Notes under the pieces: generated by a model
Told to the model about the DNA's origin: nothing
Database searches by the model: none
What the model saw: the letters and a program-made list of their open reading frames with translations, nothing else
Program-made: the position numbers and the translations under genes
DNA from: Crocodylus rhombifer
Taxonomy: Eukaryota > Chordata > Crocodylia > Crocodylidae
Reading direction: 5' to 3'
Assembly: GCA_038503035.1 (NCBI GenBank)
Contig: JAVSML010000938.1
Span: 300,127 to 364,126, forward strand
DNA length: 64,000 nucleotides
In this document: positions 1 through 10,946 of the stretch, piece by piece
How positions within the stretch are numbered: position 1 is the stretch's first letter
Layout: each line of letters begins with the position of its first letter

Positions 1-942
1 CCCTGAGAGAAGCACCACCGATGCTGCCCCACCACCACCCCATCCCATCCCCTGCCACATTTCAAATGGCCAGGGGGCCACTTTTAACTAAAGCTCGTTT
101 GACATGCTTATATTTCAGGGCAAATTACACGATTTAATCTTATGGCTATAGCACTGGAGATGTCATAAGCAGCGACCGTAAGGCTTCCTGTTGTGTTAGT
201 AACAACTCCTGAAAGTCTAACAAGCACAAAACCAGGGCAGCTGGGGTCCCTTTTCAGGACAAAAGACTATGTTGATTTCCTACACATTTCTATCAGAACT
301 GCAAAATTACACCCCATAAAAATAACTTTGCTTTGGCCACCCATGGCCCAGTCCAGAATGCCTCTCTGGTATTCAGCCAAGCAAAGGGTTAACCTCGTAT
401 GACATCACTCCGACAGTGGAAGAAACAACGGTACAACGGTGTGTCTCTGCTCGACGGCATGGGGCACGTTGCTTTGTGACTCCAGTGGAGGTGAGTCGCA
501 ACAGAGTTAACAGTTCCCTGAAGGCTTTGGACAGAGTCAGACCCAGAATTTGGACTCAAATCAGCCAAGAGTTAATGGTGATCTTTTATCAGAGCCCTGG
601 GAAAAGTTGGAACGAGCTGGCTGCATTCAGGGTGAAGTCAAACTCCCTAACTCGCTGTTAAATTAGGCCCAGTGGAGGCGTAACTCCCTCCCCGGGGATC
701 TCGGAGCTCTGCAGAAAGCAATGCCAGCTCCACCAACTCATGCTCATTACGAACGTCGCTCACTCCTCTCACCTCCACAACTATTTTAGGACCTGTCAGC
801 AGTGAGGCTCTCCCACTAACAAATGTTTCCAGCATGCTCTAATGGGGAAGCTGAGGTTTGGGCAGAAGTTACCTCCGCACTTACTCCTTCTCACTTACTC
901 ACTTTACACGCCCCTGCAGCACCTGGCAGTGGAAAGGAATCG
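1..942. other. Unique sequence, nothing recognised
   Basis: No coding exon, transposon or RNA gene is recognised. The short reading frames here (under 85 codons) have no domain similarity that I can see. Confidence 0.5.
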
Positions 943-1018
943 TAGTTTCATAGTTAGTTGGGTCGGAAGGGACCTGAGCAGCTCCTCAAGTCCGACCCCC
1001 TGCCATGGCAGGAAAGGA
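943..1018 (-). mobile_element. CR1 LINE 3'-end fragment
   Basis: The block reads GTAGTTTCATAGTTAG, then GGTCGGAAGGGACCT, then AAGTCCGACCCCCTGCC. This is the reverse complement of the CR1 3' terminus, and nearly the same series ends the long CR1 copy at 6781. Only about 75 bp of the 3' end is present, which fits the severe 5' truncation usual in CR1 (established for the family). It has no coding content. Confidence 0.85.
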
Positions 1019-1508
1019 AAGGAAAATCAACTAGGCTCTGCTCAGGGCTGGGACTGGTGCAGGTGAACCTGGTTTTGTTGCTAAAATAATTAAATGGGGG
1101 GAGGAAAAATGGGCATGCTGGACAGAGCCGCATGCCCAGGCTTTGAGGATCGAATCCCAACTCGATTCCAATGCAAAAGTGTATGGCTGATTCAATGACA
1201 CAGGAGCCATGAAACGGATGGCTCTGGAGTTGCTCCTGGGCTAAGTACAAACAAACTAACCTGCGAAGATTGAATCGATTCAGCCTCGGGCTTTTTGACT
1301 AACCTGCGTAGACTGAACCAAGAAGCAAGAGAGCAGACATTTACTTTTGATTCTGGAAATGCAGCCACATGCCTGCAGTGACCCAGGCCCGATGCCGAGG
1401 TACGCTAGAGCGTGGCTGGAGCAGACAGCTTGGGCCAAGGCTAGTCCGCCCACCCTGCAAAGCATCCTGGGATGGTGGGGGCTGTGAGTTAACTTGAATC
1501 TGCAGAGG
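1019..1508. other. Unique or ancient-repeat sequence with a short direct repeat
   Basis: No gene is recognised. A motif close to CTAACCTGCGAAGATTGAA occurs at 1256-1274 and again, diverged, at 1299-1319, an offset of 43 bp. It may be a leftover of an old DNA transposon next to the MITE that starts at about 1509, but I cannot place it in a family. Confidence 0.4.
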
Positions 1509-1693
1509 TTCAGGGACAGAAGTGCAATAAATCGATTTCACCTAAATCTGATACTGCCTCTGTCCCGGTTTATCTTGAACTGGTTTCAGCCATTTTGAAA
1601 GTGGTTTATGTGCACTGAACTTCTGTTTTGTTACAGATTTGAACCGTTTTCCAATCATTTATACCAGTTTATGTGTAATTTCTGTCCCTAGCC
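1509..1693. mobile_element. MITE with GGGACAG-type inverted ends, copy 1
   Basis: The left end (CAGGGACAGAAGTGCAATAA) is the inverted complement of the right end (TTATGTGTAATTTCTGTCCC then TAG), with several mismatches. The interior includes GTGGTTTATGTGCACTGAA, also seen at 23.7 kb. The element is about 180 bp with no reading frame, which fits a non-autonomous DNA transposon. Related copies lie at about 9091-9272 and 23607-23805. The superfamily is not determined because I could not see a clear target-site duplication. Confidence 0.65.
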
Positions 1694-2191
1694 TTAGGAG
1701 TCCAGCTGATCTCCAGGATATAGCTATAAACGTATAAGGAGAGGAGGGAAGGAAAAGGAAAGAGGACTGTTTTTCCATAGTTACTGCGTAAATCCTGGCT
1801 GCAGATTCATTTCCAGGGTGCATAGAGAGTTGCAGATACATATACATATGTATATACTTATACAGATTTCCACAAGGAAAGGAACCAACAATGTCTGCTC
1901 CCCAATTGCTTGGCTGATACAGGAACGGTCCCTGCAGCACGCTAAATTGTCTCACTCGTGGTCTAGACTCCTTTTGATTTTAAATAACTGAAGTTTGGTA
2001 AGCCAATGGCACCTGCTCCGGTGGAAACAGAAATGAGCCATCGTCCCAGTTTTCAAAGGCAGTCCTGACTAATAGTCTTATTAAATGGGTTGCATTAAAA
2101 ATAAGCACTAAACAACACCTCTAAACATTGATGCAAACTGAAGCAAAGAGCAGTCATTAGTTGAGCATAAGTATTGTCACTAATCAGGGCC
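1694..2191. other. Unique sequence, nothing recognised
   Basis: AT-rich stretch with no recognised gene or repeat. The TATACATATGTATATA-like run near 1840-1860 is simple AT-rich sequence. Confidence 0.4.
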
Positions 2192-2254
2192 TTTCATAGA
2201 CATTAGACATTAGGGCTGGAAAGGACCTCACGAGATCATTGGGTCCAGCCCTGA
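2192..2254 (-). mobile_element. CR1 LINE 3'-end fragment
   Basis: Sequence beginning TTTCATAGACATTAG, followed by GGGCTGGAAAGGACCTCACG and a GGTCCAGCCC block, matches the reverse complement of a CR1 3' end. Only about 60 bp is present. Confidence 0.75.
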
Positions 2255-4120
2255 TGATTGTAAAATGCTTTGGAAATCTAACATGTTTATCAAGAATTAA
2301 GTGCTAATATTAATGTTTCCCAGTCATAGGGAACCAGGCACTGTGTTGGCATGGTGGAGAGTGCTGATACCTGTTCCTCGGGACACTGCCGTGTCCATAA
2401 TGCTTTATCCACTTGACCTCCCTCCTGGCTGTTGTTGGATAACCATGACCTGTGGCTTCCCTTTGGCGAAGTAGTGTTAAGAGAGGCACAGAGACAGCTG
2501 TGAGAACAAAGCACAGACTGGGAGATGCCAGCAATAGGGGCTGGCACCAACGGCACAGCCGGCGAAGGCACAATCGTAGAGGACTGTATCTGACACTCTG
2601 GTAAGTCTTTCCTAACTCTGTGGTCGTCTGACCAACTCGTAGTTTCTTCCCATCAGATGACTTCTCCATCATTACGAAGAGCTGTATGCACAGCCCAAGA
2701 AGAACCACGTTTCCTAACTGCTGAACCAGAACTAAGTAGCCCTGGAAAAAATATATAGCATTGCATCCGTAAAATAATTAATAAATGTTTGCTCATCAGA
2801 ATTCCCCCCCCCTTTTTTTTTTCCTTTTGTTATTTAAGGGTCCATCTTAGGAACATGATGACAGAAATACAGTCGCATCTGCCATCCACTCCACCCTGAG
2901 ACAACAGGTGAAAATCAAGTTCATGGGGAATTTTCCCTGCCAGTGTTTGTTTCTCCCCCCACCCTCCGTCTCTCTCGCCTTTTATAGTGCAACACATGTC
3001 AGGGTTCATGTAACAAAAAGAATGTCCAGTGTCAGGCGAATAATTTTTCCATCTGTGATTTTTTTTTTTTTTCCTCCATTTTATCCCTTTTTTTTTTTCC
3101 AACGGAAGTGGCATCTGGAAGGTGCTGGTTGTAACAGATACCTCCAGAAGTTGAGTAGTTCATTATCAGCAGCCCCTCTGTTGGTATTCCATTTTTGGCT
3201 GCCCCAGCTGTTCTTGTGCATCGAGTATACGTCATTTAGGGTGACAGCTGCAGGCTTGCAGGGAAAGCGAAAGTTGTTTTTTCCTGTCTAGCAGTTGTCT
3301 TATCACTCTGAGCACATTTGGACAGTGTTTTCCTGCAACAGGCGATGGTTAGGGAGCACAAAGCAAGGGCTGCAATTAAGATATCTTCTCTGCATGCACA
3401 AAACCTTGCACCGCCACTTCCCCCCTCCCCAGCACTGAATGCCAGTGTCCCGAAAAGGAGGCGATGCATGTGCCATTTGTGTTTGCGAAGTGCTTGGGGC
3501 TAGATCCTACTCTGCTTCCCTGGCATCGATGTGGACTTAGGTGCCCAAGTGCAATCTTGTTCCACCCTGTTCAAAGCCTGGACAATCCATAAAGCATCTC
3601 CTTTTGCAGCACGCCATCATCATAGCCTTCAGACTGAGTCAAAAAGAGCAGTGAAAAGGAAGAGGACCCAACTTTTGTATTAACTGTTTGTCAGGGCCTC
3701 GAGCAAGGTGGGACAGATTTGTACTTTGTGCCTAAGTCCACTTATTTGTCTAGTAGGTGGAACCAAATCTGGCTCATAGACACCCTAAGTCTGATTTGTT
3801 CTGATGTTGGTAATAGTGAGAGTTAGATGGGCAATGAATAATTTCTAATAAAGAATGCAGTTAGATGCTCTGGGGTGGGGGGTCCTTCAAACACCCTGTT
3901 TGAAAATAAATTGTCAAAAACTCAAGAGTGGAAAATCTTGCCAGACTGAAGAAATAAGTATTAAAGGACCATCATGTTCTCAAAAGAAGGGAAACCAACT
4001 GGTGCTAAACTTGAGCCCATGCTGCGTGTGTTTCTTTGTATTTGTGTTACTGAACCACATGACATGAGTTTTGTGGTGGGCAGACCATAGACTGCTCCAT
4101 ATCAGTAGACCTCATATCAT
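2255..4120. other. Unique sequence with T-rich tracts
   Basis: No gene is recognised. A C9/T11 homopolymer run lies near 2803-2823, and T-rich tracts interrupted by CCTCCATTTTATCCC lie at about 3059-3100. Overlapping reading frames of 60-130 codons on both strands at 2.3-3.5 kb share no recognisable domain and are treated as chance. Confidence 0.45.
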
Positions 4121-4218
4121 CTCACCCCAACAGCCCTTCCTGCCCAAGTGCAGGGGGGCTGAACCCGATCATCTTGTACGGTCCCTTCCAGCCCCTAACA
4201 TCTATGAATCTATGAATA
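4121..4218 (+). mobile_element. CR1 LINE 3'-end fragment
   Basis: The GATCATCTTGTACGGTCCCT and TCCAGCCCCTAACATCTATG blocks followed by ATCTATGAAT form a plus-strand CR1 3' terminus, including the terminal ATTCTATGA-like short repeats typical of the family. It is immediately followed by a MIR fragment. Confidence 0.85.
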
Positions 4219-4366
4219 TTAAAGCCCTTTAAGAAGGTAGTCAGTATTATTGTCCCCATTTTACACCTGGAGAAACTGAGGCACAGGGAAGTGAAAGGGC
4301 TCACACAAAGTGGGACACTTTGGGGCAGAGCTAGAAGCAGAATCTGGGTCTCTCACCCACTGTATG
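4219..4366 (-). mobile_element. MIR SINE fragment
   Basis: TATTGTCCCCATTTTACACC, GAGAAACTGAGGCACAGGGA and a downstream CAGAGCTAGAAGCAGAATCT block are the reverse complement of the MIR body (GCCTCAGTTT...TGGGGATAATA in the sense strand). About 150 bp is recognisable. MIR is an ancient tRNA-derived SINE shared by amniotes. Confidence 0.85.
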
Positions 4367-4660
4367 ATATTTGATAGAGGGATGACCGTGGGAAAACCCA
4401 TGTGGTGCTATCATTGCCCTATAGCTGCACGCATATCCTCTTATTGTTAACGTCCAGGGTGTAACACTGACAGGAGTAAAAGGCAAAACCTCTAGGGACT
4501 TCACTTAGACATTGCATTGGAGCAAAGAATATCCCTGCTTTGGGTCCGTGGGATCTGCAATGTTCGCGGCAGCCTTGGCAATCAGTAGATACGGACCCTT
4601 GTCATATGACACAGCAGCCCTGATCCCGGTCAGCTGACTGTAGCCAAGGAATACAGCTGC

Positions 4661-4901
4661 AGGGTATGTCTACACTGCAACCCAGACCCCTCATCCTAGC
4701 TAGCTCCGGTACTGATAGCAGAGAAACCACAGCAGCACAAGCTTCAGCCGCTGAAATATATACCCCGGGTCATGGTCAACTTGCCCAGAAGCCCAAGCAG
4801 CCACAGTCTCACTGTTCCCAACACCCCAGCCGGGTAGACTGAGGCTAGCTTAGGTACATCCATGAGTGGTTTGGTCATGTGTTTGCAGCATAGACACAAC
4901 C
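4661..4901. mobile_element. Reptile MITE with TATGTCTACACTGCAA ends
   Basis: The left end reads AGGGTATGTCTACACTGCAA. The right end reads TTTGCAGCATAGACACAAC, its imperfect inverted complement. The interior has AGCTAGCTCC near the left and GAGGCTAGCTTAGGTACATC near the right, plus a central CCCGGG. This matches in form a widespread palindromic DNA element of turtles and crocodilians. It is about 240 bp with no coding capacity. Confidence 0.75.
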
Positions 4902-6688
4902 TCCGCTGGACACCACCGCTTCCATGGGCCACTCTGTAGTAGAGATACCAGAGTCTGGAGATGTCCTGACACCCTGAAGGCAGTTTTGAGGAAGAGCCCC
5001 ATTTTTCACTACATGTTCTGCAGGGGATGGCAACGTGCCTCCCATTTGGTTCCTGGGCACATTCCCACGGTGATACCCCACGCAGATGGCATTTGAACGC
5101 TCTCAAACCATATTAACAGTTCCAATTTTTCACGGCGTCCTTGCTCTGTCTCCCTGCTCCAATGCTTTCACCCATGAGCAAATTTAGAGCAAGTGCCTGA
5201 CGAATGATTTTTGCAGCTATCATTGTGACTCTGTGCAAAATCCTGACCTTGCTGCATCCGGTAGGACAAGAACGAGAACGGGTTGTACAAAGCCTATCAT
5301 CTGGTTCTCTCTTTGGAAAACCTGGAGAGCTTATTGCAGTGGTTTGAGATATTGCAAAGGTTTGAGAATAATTTCTCTCTCAGAGAAGGGGTAAGGTATA
5401 GGTTGCTGTTAGCAATAACCCACTTTGAAACTAAAACCAGGGAGAAGCCTTCTTCCATTGCAGAGTAAGTTATATGAAAGATAGAGGACATTTAGATTTC
5501 CAATGCAGGCAACACTAGAAGGCTAATTTCCTACTCTCTGAAATGCTATGTAAAAAATATTGCACCTCAAAAACTGAAGAAATATTAGTCGTTGTCCCCA
5601 TTTAACTGCCAAGCTATTTTCAAGCCTCCTCCTTCTTATTAAAAGCCACTTTAAAACTTATTTTAATACTACATGAAAGAGAGGGGTTTTATTAAGCACA
5701 TATAATGAATTAACCATGTGTTACATTTCTCACTTCACGCGAAACGCGTCTGCTTCCTGGCAGCATTGATTCCAGATCAAATCTCATGGTCTGACTTTAC
5801 CCTTCCCTCGTCCTGACGACGAAGTAAATACACCCCAGGTTCTGCACAAAGTTCTCTCTTTTCAGTGAAGCCTCCCTGCTTTTCTAAGCAGACCATCAGT
5901 TGAGAGCGAGAGTGGAAGGGAAAGTTTCCTGAGGTATCGTTAGGATTTTAAAAAATCCGTTTTAATTTGATGAGGTTTTTTTTTTTGTTTGTTCTTCCAC
6001 ACATTGCTTTCTGTGCATTCCGGTGGTTGAACCCTGAGAACACGTCTAAAAACGGAAAGCGAATTTGCAGCCTGACTATTTGTGGGAACCACATTTCACA
6101 TGGGATATTTGATTGTAATCATCTTCAAAATCTGCATGGTCCTGGTTACTCATGGAAGCCGTCCAATCGGAGAGCAAATGCGAGGCCACGTGCCCCATGT
6201 AATAACTGAAAGCACATGAATCATAAGTCTGAAAATGTAATATTGACAACAAAACATTCCAGAGCTCTTTGTATGGGCCCAAGCGCTAAACCGAACATCC
6301 AGCCTGAGCAGCTGCAGCCGGCCAGATGCATCTGAGTGTCAGGAGAGGGGAGATTTTGCTCCTTGAGGGTTACTCGAACTGATGCCGGCAAGCCTCACCC
6401 CCATGTAATTTGGAATGAGTGGAGTTACATTTGGGATCTTTTCCACAGAGATAATCATGATTTCTCACGCAGGCCAAGTTGATCCAATTGTTGATGGAAA
6501 TCTTAAAACCTTTGTTGCTGCTATTGACAAGTAACTCTCGCATGGTGTGCTCTCCTGCTGAGAAGCATCCACTGCTCCAGATGATTTTCCAGACTTGTGT
6601 AAGTCCATATTATCTTGGAAATCAGGAAGCAAAGACTGTGGCTATGAAATCAGGTGCTTTTCTTTGGGTCTTAGCATGGGAGCAGTAG
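4902..6688. other. Unique sequence, nothing recognised
   Basis: No gene or repeat is recognised. The stretch at 5630-5780 (AT-rich, then CTTCACGCGAAACGCGTCTG) is repeat-free and could be conserved non-coding DNA, but composition alone cannot show that. Confidence 0.4.
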
Positions 6689-6780
6689 TTCTGGGGGACT
6701 GGTTTTCAGGGGCACTTGTACACGTCACGAGGGGCTGAATATTCAGAAGTGCTGAATATTCGGAAGTCCACATAAAATTT
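6689..6780. repeat. Short dispersed-repeat remnants
   Basis: AGGGGCACTTGTACACGTCA lies at 6708-6727, and 17 bp of it recurs exactly at 49408-49424. It is followed by a tandem pair GCTGAATATTCAGAAGT / GCTGAATATTCGGAAGT at about 6734-6768. These look like remnants of interspersed reptile repeats next to the CR1 3' end. Family not assigned. Confidence 0.4.
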
Positions 6781-8780
6781 CATAGTTTCATAGTTAGTAG
6801 GGTCGGAAGGGACCTAAGTAGATCATCAAGTCCGACCCCCTGCCATGGCAGGAAAGAGTACTGGAGTCAAACGACCCCAGCAAGGTGTACATCTAGCCTC
6901 CTCTTAAAGACCCCCAGGGTAGGAGCCAGCACCACTTCTCTTGGAAGTTGGTTCCAGACCCTAGCCGCCCTGACCGTGAAGTAGCACCTCCTGATATCTA
7001 GCCTAAATCTGCCCTCTGCCAGCTTATGACCGTTATTCCTGGTCACTCCTGGCAGTGCTCGGGGGAACAGGGACTCCCCCAATGCCTGCTGGTCCCCTCT
7101 GACTAATTTGTAACAGGCCACTAGATCCCCCTTCAGCCTTCTCTTGTGGAGGCTGAACAGGTTCAGGTCCTGTAGCCTCTCCTCATAGGGTCTGCCCTGC
7201 TGCCCCCTGATCATGCGAGTGGCCTCCTCTGGACCCTCTCCATGTTGTCCACATCCCCCCTGAAGTGCGGCGCCCAGAACTGGACGCAATACTCCAGCTG
7301 CTGCCTGACCAGTGCCGCATGGAGGGGGAGGATCACCTCCTTGGCCCTGCTCGAGGTGCATCTGTGGATGCATGACAAGGTGCGGTTGGCCTTCCTGACC
7401 GCGTCCCCACACTGCCGGCCCATGTTCATCTTGGCATCAATGATGACTCCAAGATCCTTTTCCGCCTCTGCACTGCCAAGGAGGGAGTTCCCCAGCCTGT
7501 AGGTATGGTGCTGGTTCTTCCTCCCCAGGTGCAGCACCTTGCACTTGTCAGTGTTGAATCCCATCCTATTCTCATCCACTCACCCCTGTAACCTGTCGAG
7601 GTCCAATTGCAGCCTATTCCTCCCTCCTAGCATGCCCACATCCCCCCCACATCTTAGTCTCATCAGCAAATTTGAGCAGGGTGCTTTTTACCCCCTCGTC
7701 CAAGTCACTGATGAAGATGTTGAACAGAGCGGGCCCAAGGACCGAGCCCTGGGGGACCCCACTGTCCACATCCCTCCAGGTCGAAAATGACCCATCCACC
7801 ACCGCTGTCTGGGTGCAGTCCTCCAGCCAGTTGGTGACCCATTTGACTGTGTAGGTATCCATGCCACATTCCCCCAGTTTTTTTAATGAGAACGGGGTAA
7901 GAGACAGTCTTCCTGGACTTTTGGAAGGCCTTCCACACTATGTCCACTGCTACCCCTGCATCTAATGATTTGGTGACCTGGTCGTAGAAGGCCACCAGGT
8001 TGGTCTAACAGGACCTGCTGCTAATGAACCTGTGTTGGTTGCCCCTAAGCATAATCTCCCCTGCTGGCCCCTTGTGGACATGCGCCAGAATAATTCTCTC
8101 AAAAAGCTTACCCAGGATCAAGGTAAGACTAACTGGCTGGTAGTTTCCCAGGTCCTCCTTCATCCCCTTTTTGAAGATGGGAACCACATTGGCCCTCTTC
8201 CAGTCCTCTGGCACCACACCAGAGCCCCACGAGTGCTCGTACAGCCATGCCAGGGGTCCCGCAATGACCTCAGCTAATTCCCTCAGCACTCGGGGGTGGA
8301 GATCGTCCGGACCAGCTGATTTGAATACATCCAGTCCCTCCAGACTTTTCCTGACTAGGTCCTCCCTGACCCTTGGCCTGGGTGCGCCTTCCCTGTGGTC
8401 TAAGGGGGGCCCGGTGTGGGGGCTGTTCCAGTCCCTGCTCAGGAAAATGGAGGCAAAGAAGTCGTTAAATAGGTTAGCTTTGTCGTCTGGTGTGACGACC
8501 AAATTTCCTAGCGTGTCTTGCAGGGGCCCCACGTTACCCGGTACCTTCTTTTTGCCCCCTATGTATTTAAAAAAGGACTTCCTGTTGTCCTTGATCCGGG
8601 TAACCAGTCCCAGTCCCATGCCCACCTTGGCCTTCCTGACCCCCCCTGCATCCCGGAGTAACCGCAGTATAGTCCTCCTTGGTGATGGCTCCTCCCTGCC
8701 ATTGGGTGTGTGCCTCCCTTTTAGCTAGGAGACATTCCTGGTTGCTTTTGGTGGCTTTTGCACCCTCCTGCCCCCTTGCT
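6781..8780 (-). mobile_element. CR1 LINE, 5'-truncated, broken reverse transcriptase
   Basis: This is the longest CR1 copy here, about 2 kb, with its 3' end at 6781 (TCATAGTTTCATAGTTAGTA in reverse complement). Read on the minus strand, fragments of the CR1 pol product appear in order: a pre-RT segment (FFKYIGGKKKVPGNVGPLQD) and RT core (PDDLHPRVLRELAEVIAGPL, VPEDWKRANVVPIFKKG) at 8625-8005; the [11 protein letters not shown] motif and catalytic box at about 7862-7614; then the C-terminal region ([37 protein letters not shown]) at 7579-6867. The frame breaks several times and has a stop near 8005. The catalytic FADD box reads FADET, with Glu for the second Asp near 7659-7661. The N-terminal endonuclease is absent. 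The copy is inactive. The 5' boundary (about 8780) is approximate. Confidence 0.93.
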
Positions 8781-9090
8781 GGTTGAAGGACAATTGAAAA
8801 GGGGACAATTGAAATTCTGAGCACAACCCAATGCAATTTACACACCCCCTCTCTCTCAAGGGGCTGGGGGTGTGGAGGAAGGGTGCTTTCTGCAAGCACA
8901 GATAATACCAGCCCTCCATAAAAAAGAGACCATGAACACAAGGAAGTGCTGACTGAGTCCACTACCTGGAGTACAGCAGCATGCCCTGTAGCATGAGTAC
9001 AAGCGATGGCTAGATAACTCCATAGCAGCATTAAAACCCAAAAGTGCCCCTCTGTATGGTACAGAAGTCTCTGACCTCATGATCTGATCC
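8781..9090. other. Unique sequence, nothing recognised
   Basis: Short stretch between CR1 and the next MITE. Nothing is recognised. Confidence 0.4.
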
Positions 9091-9272
9091 AGAAGTTCAA
9101 TTCACTGGTATAACCTACATAGACTAGATTTGAGTGCACATTGAACCAGGCCTATTTTAGACTGGGTTCTGCATTTTTAGACTGGTCTATGAGCCCCAAA
9201 CTTTTGTACAGTTACAAGATTAGATTGATTTCCCATCACTTAAACCAGTTTATGTGTAATGTCTGTACTTGG
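9091..9272. mobile_element. GGGACAG-type MITE, copy 2 (diverged)
   Basis: The right end reads CACTTAAACCAGTTTATGTG then TAATGTCTGTACTTGG, which matches the right ends at about 1690 and 23.79 kb. The interior shares the 'last 40 bp' pattern (CATCACTTAAACC). The left end is too diverged for me to fix. A size of about 180 bp is inferred from the other copies. Confidence 0.5.
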
Positions 9273-10606
9273 AGCATGTATGCCTTCTCCATCCACCACG
9301 AATGTGTTGGACATAAAAAGAGCATGAGTGGAGAAGGAACAGATCTGGGGATGGAGGAATACTCACCTATCCTATGGTCCATCATGTCCTTATCTATATG
9401 CCCTTGTCTTATGCCTTTGTTCTGTTCTTTGGCACCAGTAACTTAATAACTGATAACTCTGCACAACTGCCGTGCTCAGGGTCCCCTCCCGCCTGCTTTA
9501 ACTTGCAATGATATGCATAATACAGCCCTATTGCAGGGACAGAGGTAGCTCTCATTGCTTTTATTGGAGATCAATGCTTGCACGTGCTGCAAAACGCACT
9601 CTAATCTGCACACCCTGTTGCGTGACATAATCCAATATCAGTTACTGCTTATTTCCCCTTTATTGTCCCATCCACTAGACTCCTTCAGACGCATACAAAT
9701 TCTTCACCTCCTACATCAAATGCATTGCTATCCATTTCCTGCAGCCGCAGACACCGACCTGCGGAAATTTTGGCCCTAATAGCTCAGTGCTGTGATATTT
9801 TTTCTTTGAAAAAGCAGTTTTAAGCTGCTGATTTATTTCATCCTCCACGTCTTCCCAGGATCACCAACCATCTGATGATTTTATTTCAATGGCCTGGTTT
9901 CTCATGGGCTATCTGGTTTTTCACTCACCAAAGCATCTTATGTTCATGAAAAAAAAAACCCTGAAAGGGTGGATGTTTATTTTATCTTTTGTCTCCAGTG
10001 AAGGAGGTTAATAATTTAGCAACAAATATGAAACTGCTCTGCGAGGAGTAATTTGTTTTTTGCCGGGAGGAGTGGGGGGGGGAAGAGTCTGTACGTGTGA
10101 GTGTGTGTGTGTGCCCCAGACCCATATATAAAGCATGGTTTGCTTTGGATCATATTCACTCTCCGAAGAATTGGTTTTGCTATTAAAATCTTTATTTTGC
10201 TACAAATTACTCTACCATTCCTTTGTCTCTCTGCTATTAGTCTGCTCTTGGTATGCAGCTGTCACCATGGCTTTTAGTACCCTGGTTTCTATTGGCTCCC
10301 AGAAATGGTTTATATCCCCCAGAACAATCCCGTCAAGGTTTTCAGGTGCTTTCTGCCCTGCCAAGTACAGCTCATCAAGAAATGTGCAGCTGAGAAGGGG
10401 GAAGAAGTGGAAGGTTTTTGGTACAGCTGTTATTTACCAACACGGGGAGGGGATTTTTGGCTTTGTTTCTCCAGCGCCCGACAAGTCTCTTGCTTACTGG
10501 ATTGACCATTACATCTTAGGGTGTGCTGGGCTGGAAGGGCAGATTCTGTGGCACTTGGTGGGTGAATTCAGAAAGAAGAGAGCAGTGTGTGTGTCAAGGG
10601 AGCAAT
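9273..10606. other. Unique sequence, nothing recognised
   Basis: No gene or named repeat. There is a short GTGTGTGTGTGTG run at about 10100-10113 and a TATATA-like site near 10123. The 190-codon plus-strand frame at 10135-10707 runs into a MITE and has no domain similarity. Confidence 0.4.
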
Positions 10607-10946
10607 TGGGTGCACCTACACATGATGCTTTAATGCGCATTAGCTTGCTTAAATTAATGAGCATTAACAGTCCACATCTACACGTACACGCCCTTCCTGC
10701 ATATTAAAAATGGCAAATTTAGGCACGAATACTTAAAGAGCATTCATGCACATGTAGATGTTGAACTTCATTAATGCTCTGTGCTTGGGCTGACTTGGGA
10801 CTAACTCTAATCCCAAGTCAGTCCACACACAACGTTAATGTGCTTTAGTGCCTGCACGTGTAGGTGCCTGCCTAAACCCGTTTAGTGTGCATTGAGCTAA
10901 TGTGCATTAAATTTAGGTGCGCTTAAATGAACGTGTAGACATGTTC
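10607..10946. mobile_element. Foldback MITE family A, copy 1
   Basis: The left end (TGGGTGCACCTACACATGAT then GCTTTAATGCGCATTAGC) and the right end (TTAAATGAACGTGTAGACAT) are imperfect inverted complements. The centre is a stem: CTGACTTGGGA at about 10789, then TCCCAAGTCAG at about 10811. The interior is rich in TTAATGCGCATTA-like palindromes. Copies of the same family are at 14004-14896 (interrupted) and 15695-16119. There is no coding capacity. Confidence 0.7.

Noticed and set aside
8171..8728. 185-codon plus-strand frame
   Set aside because: It is antisense to the CR1 reverse transcriptase on the minus strand and carries no domain of its own.
10135..10707. 190-codon plus-strand frame
   Set aside because: Its last part reads into MITE family A and it has no known domain.
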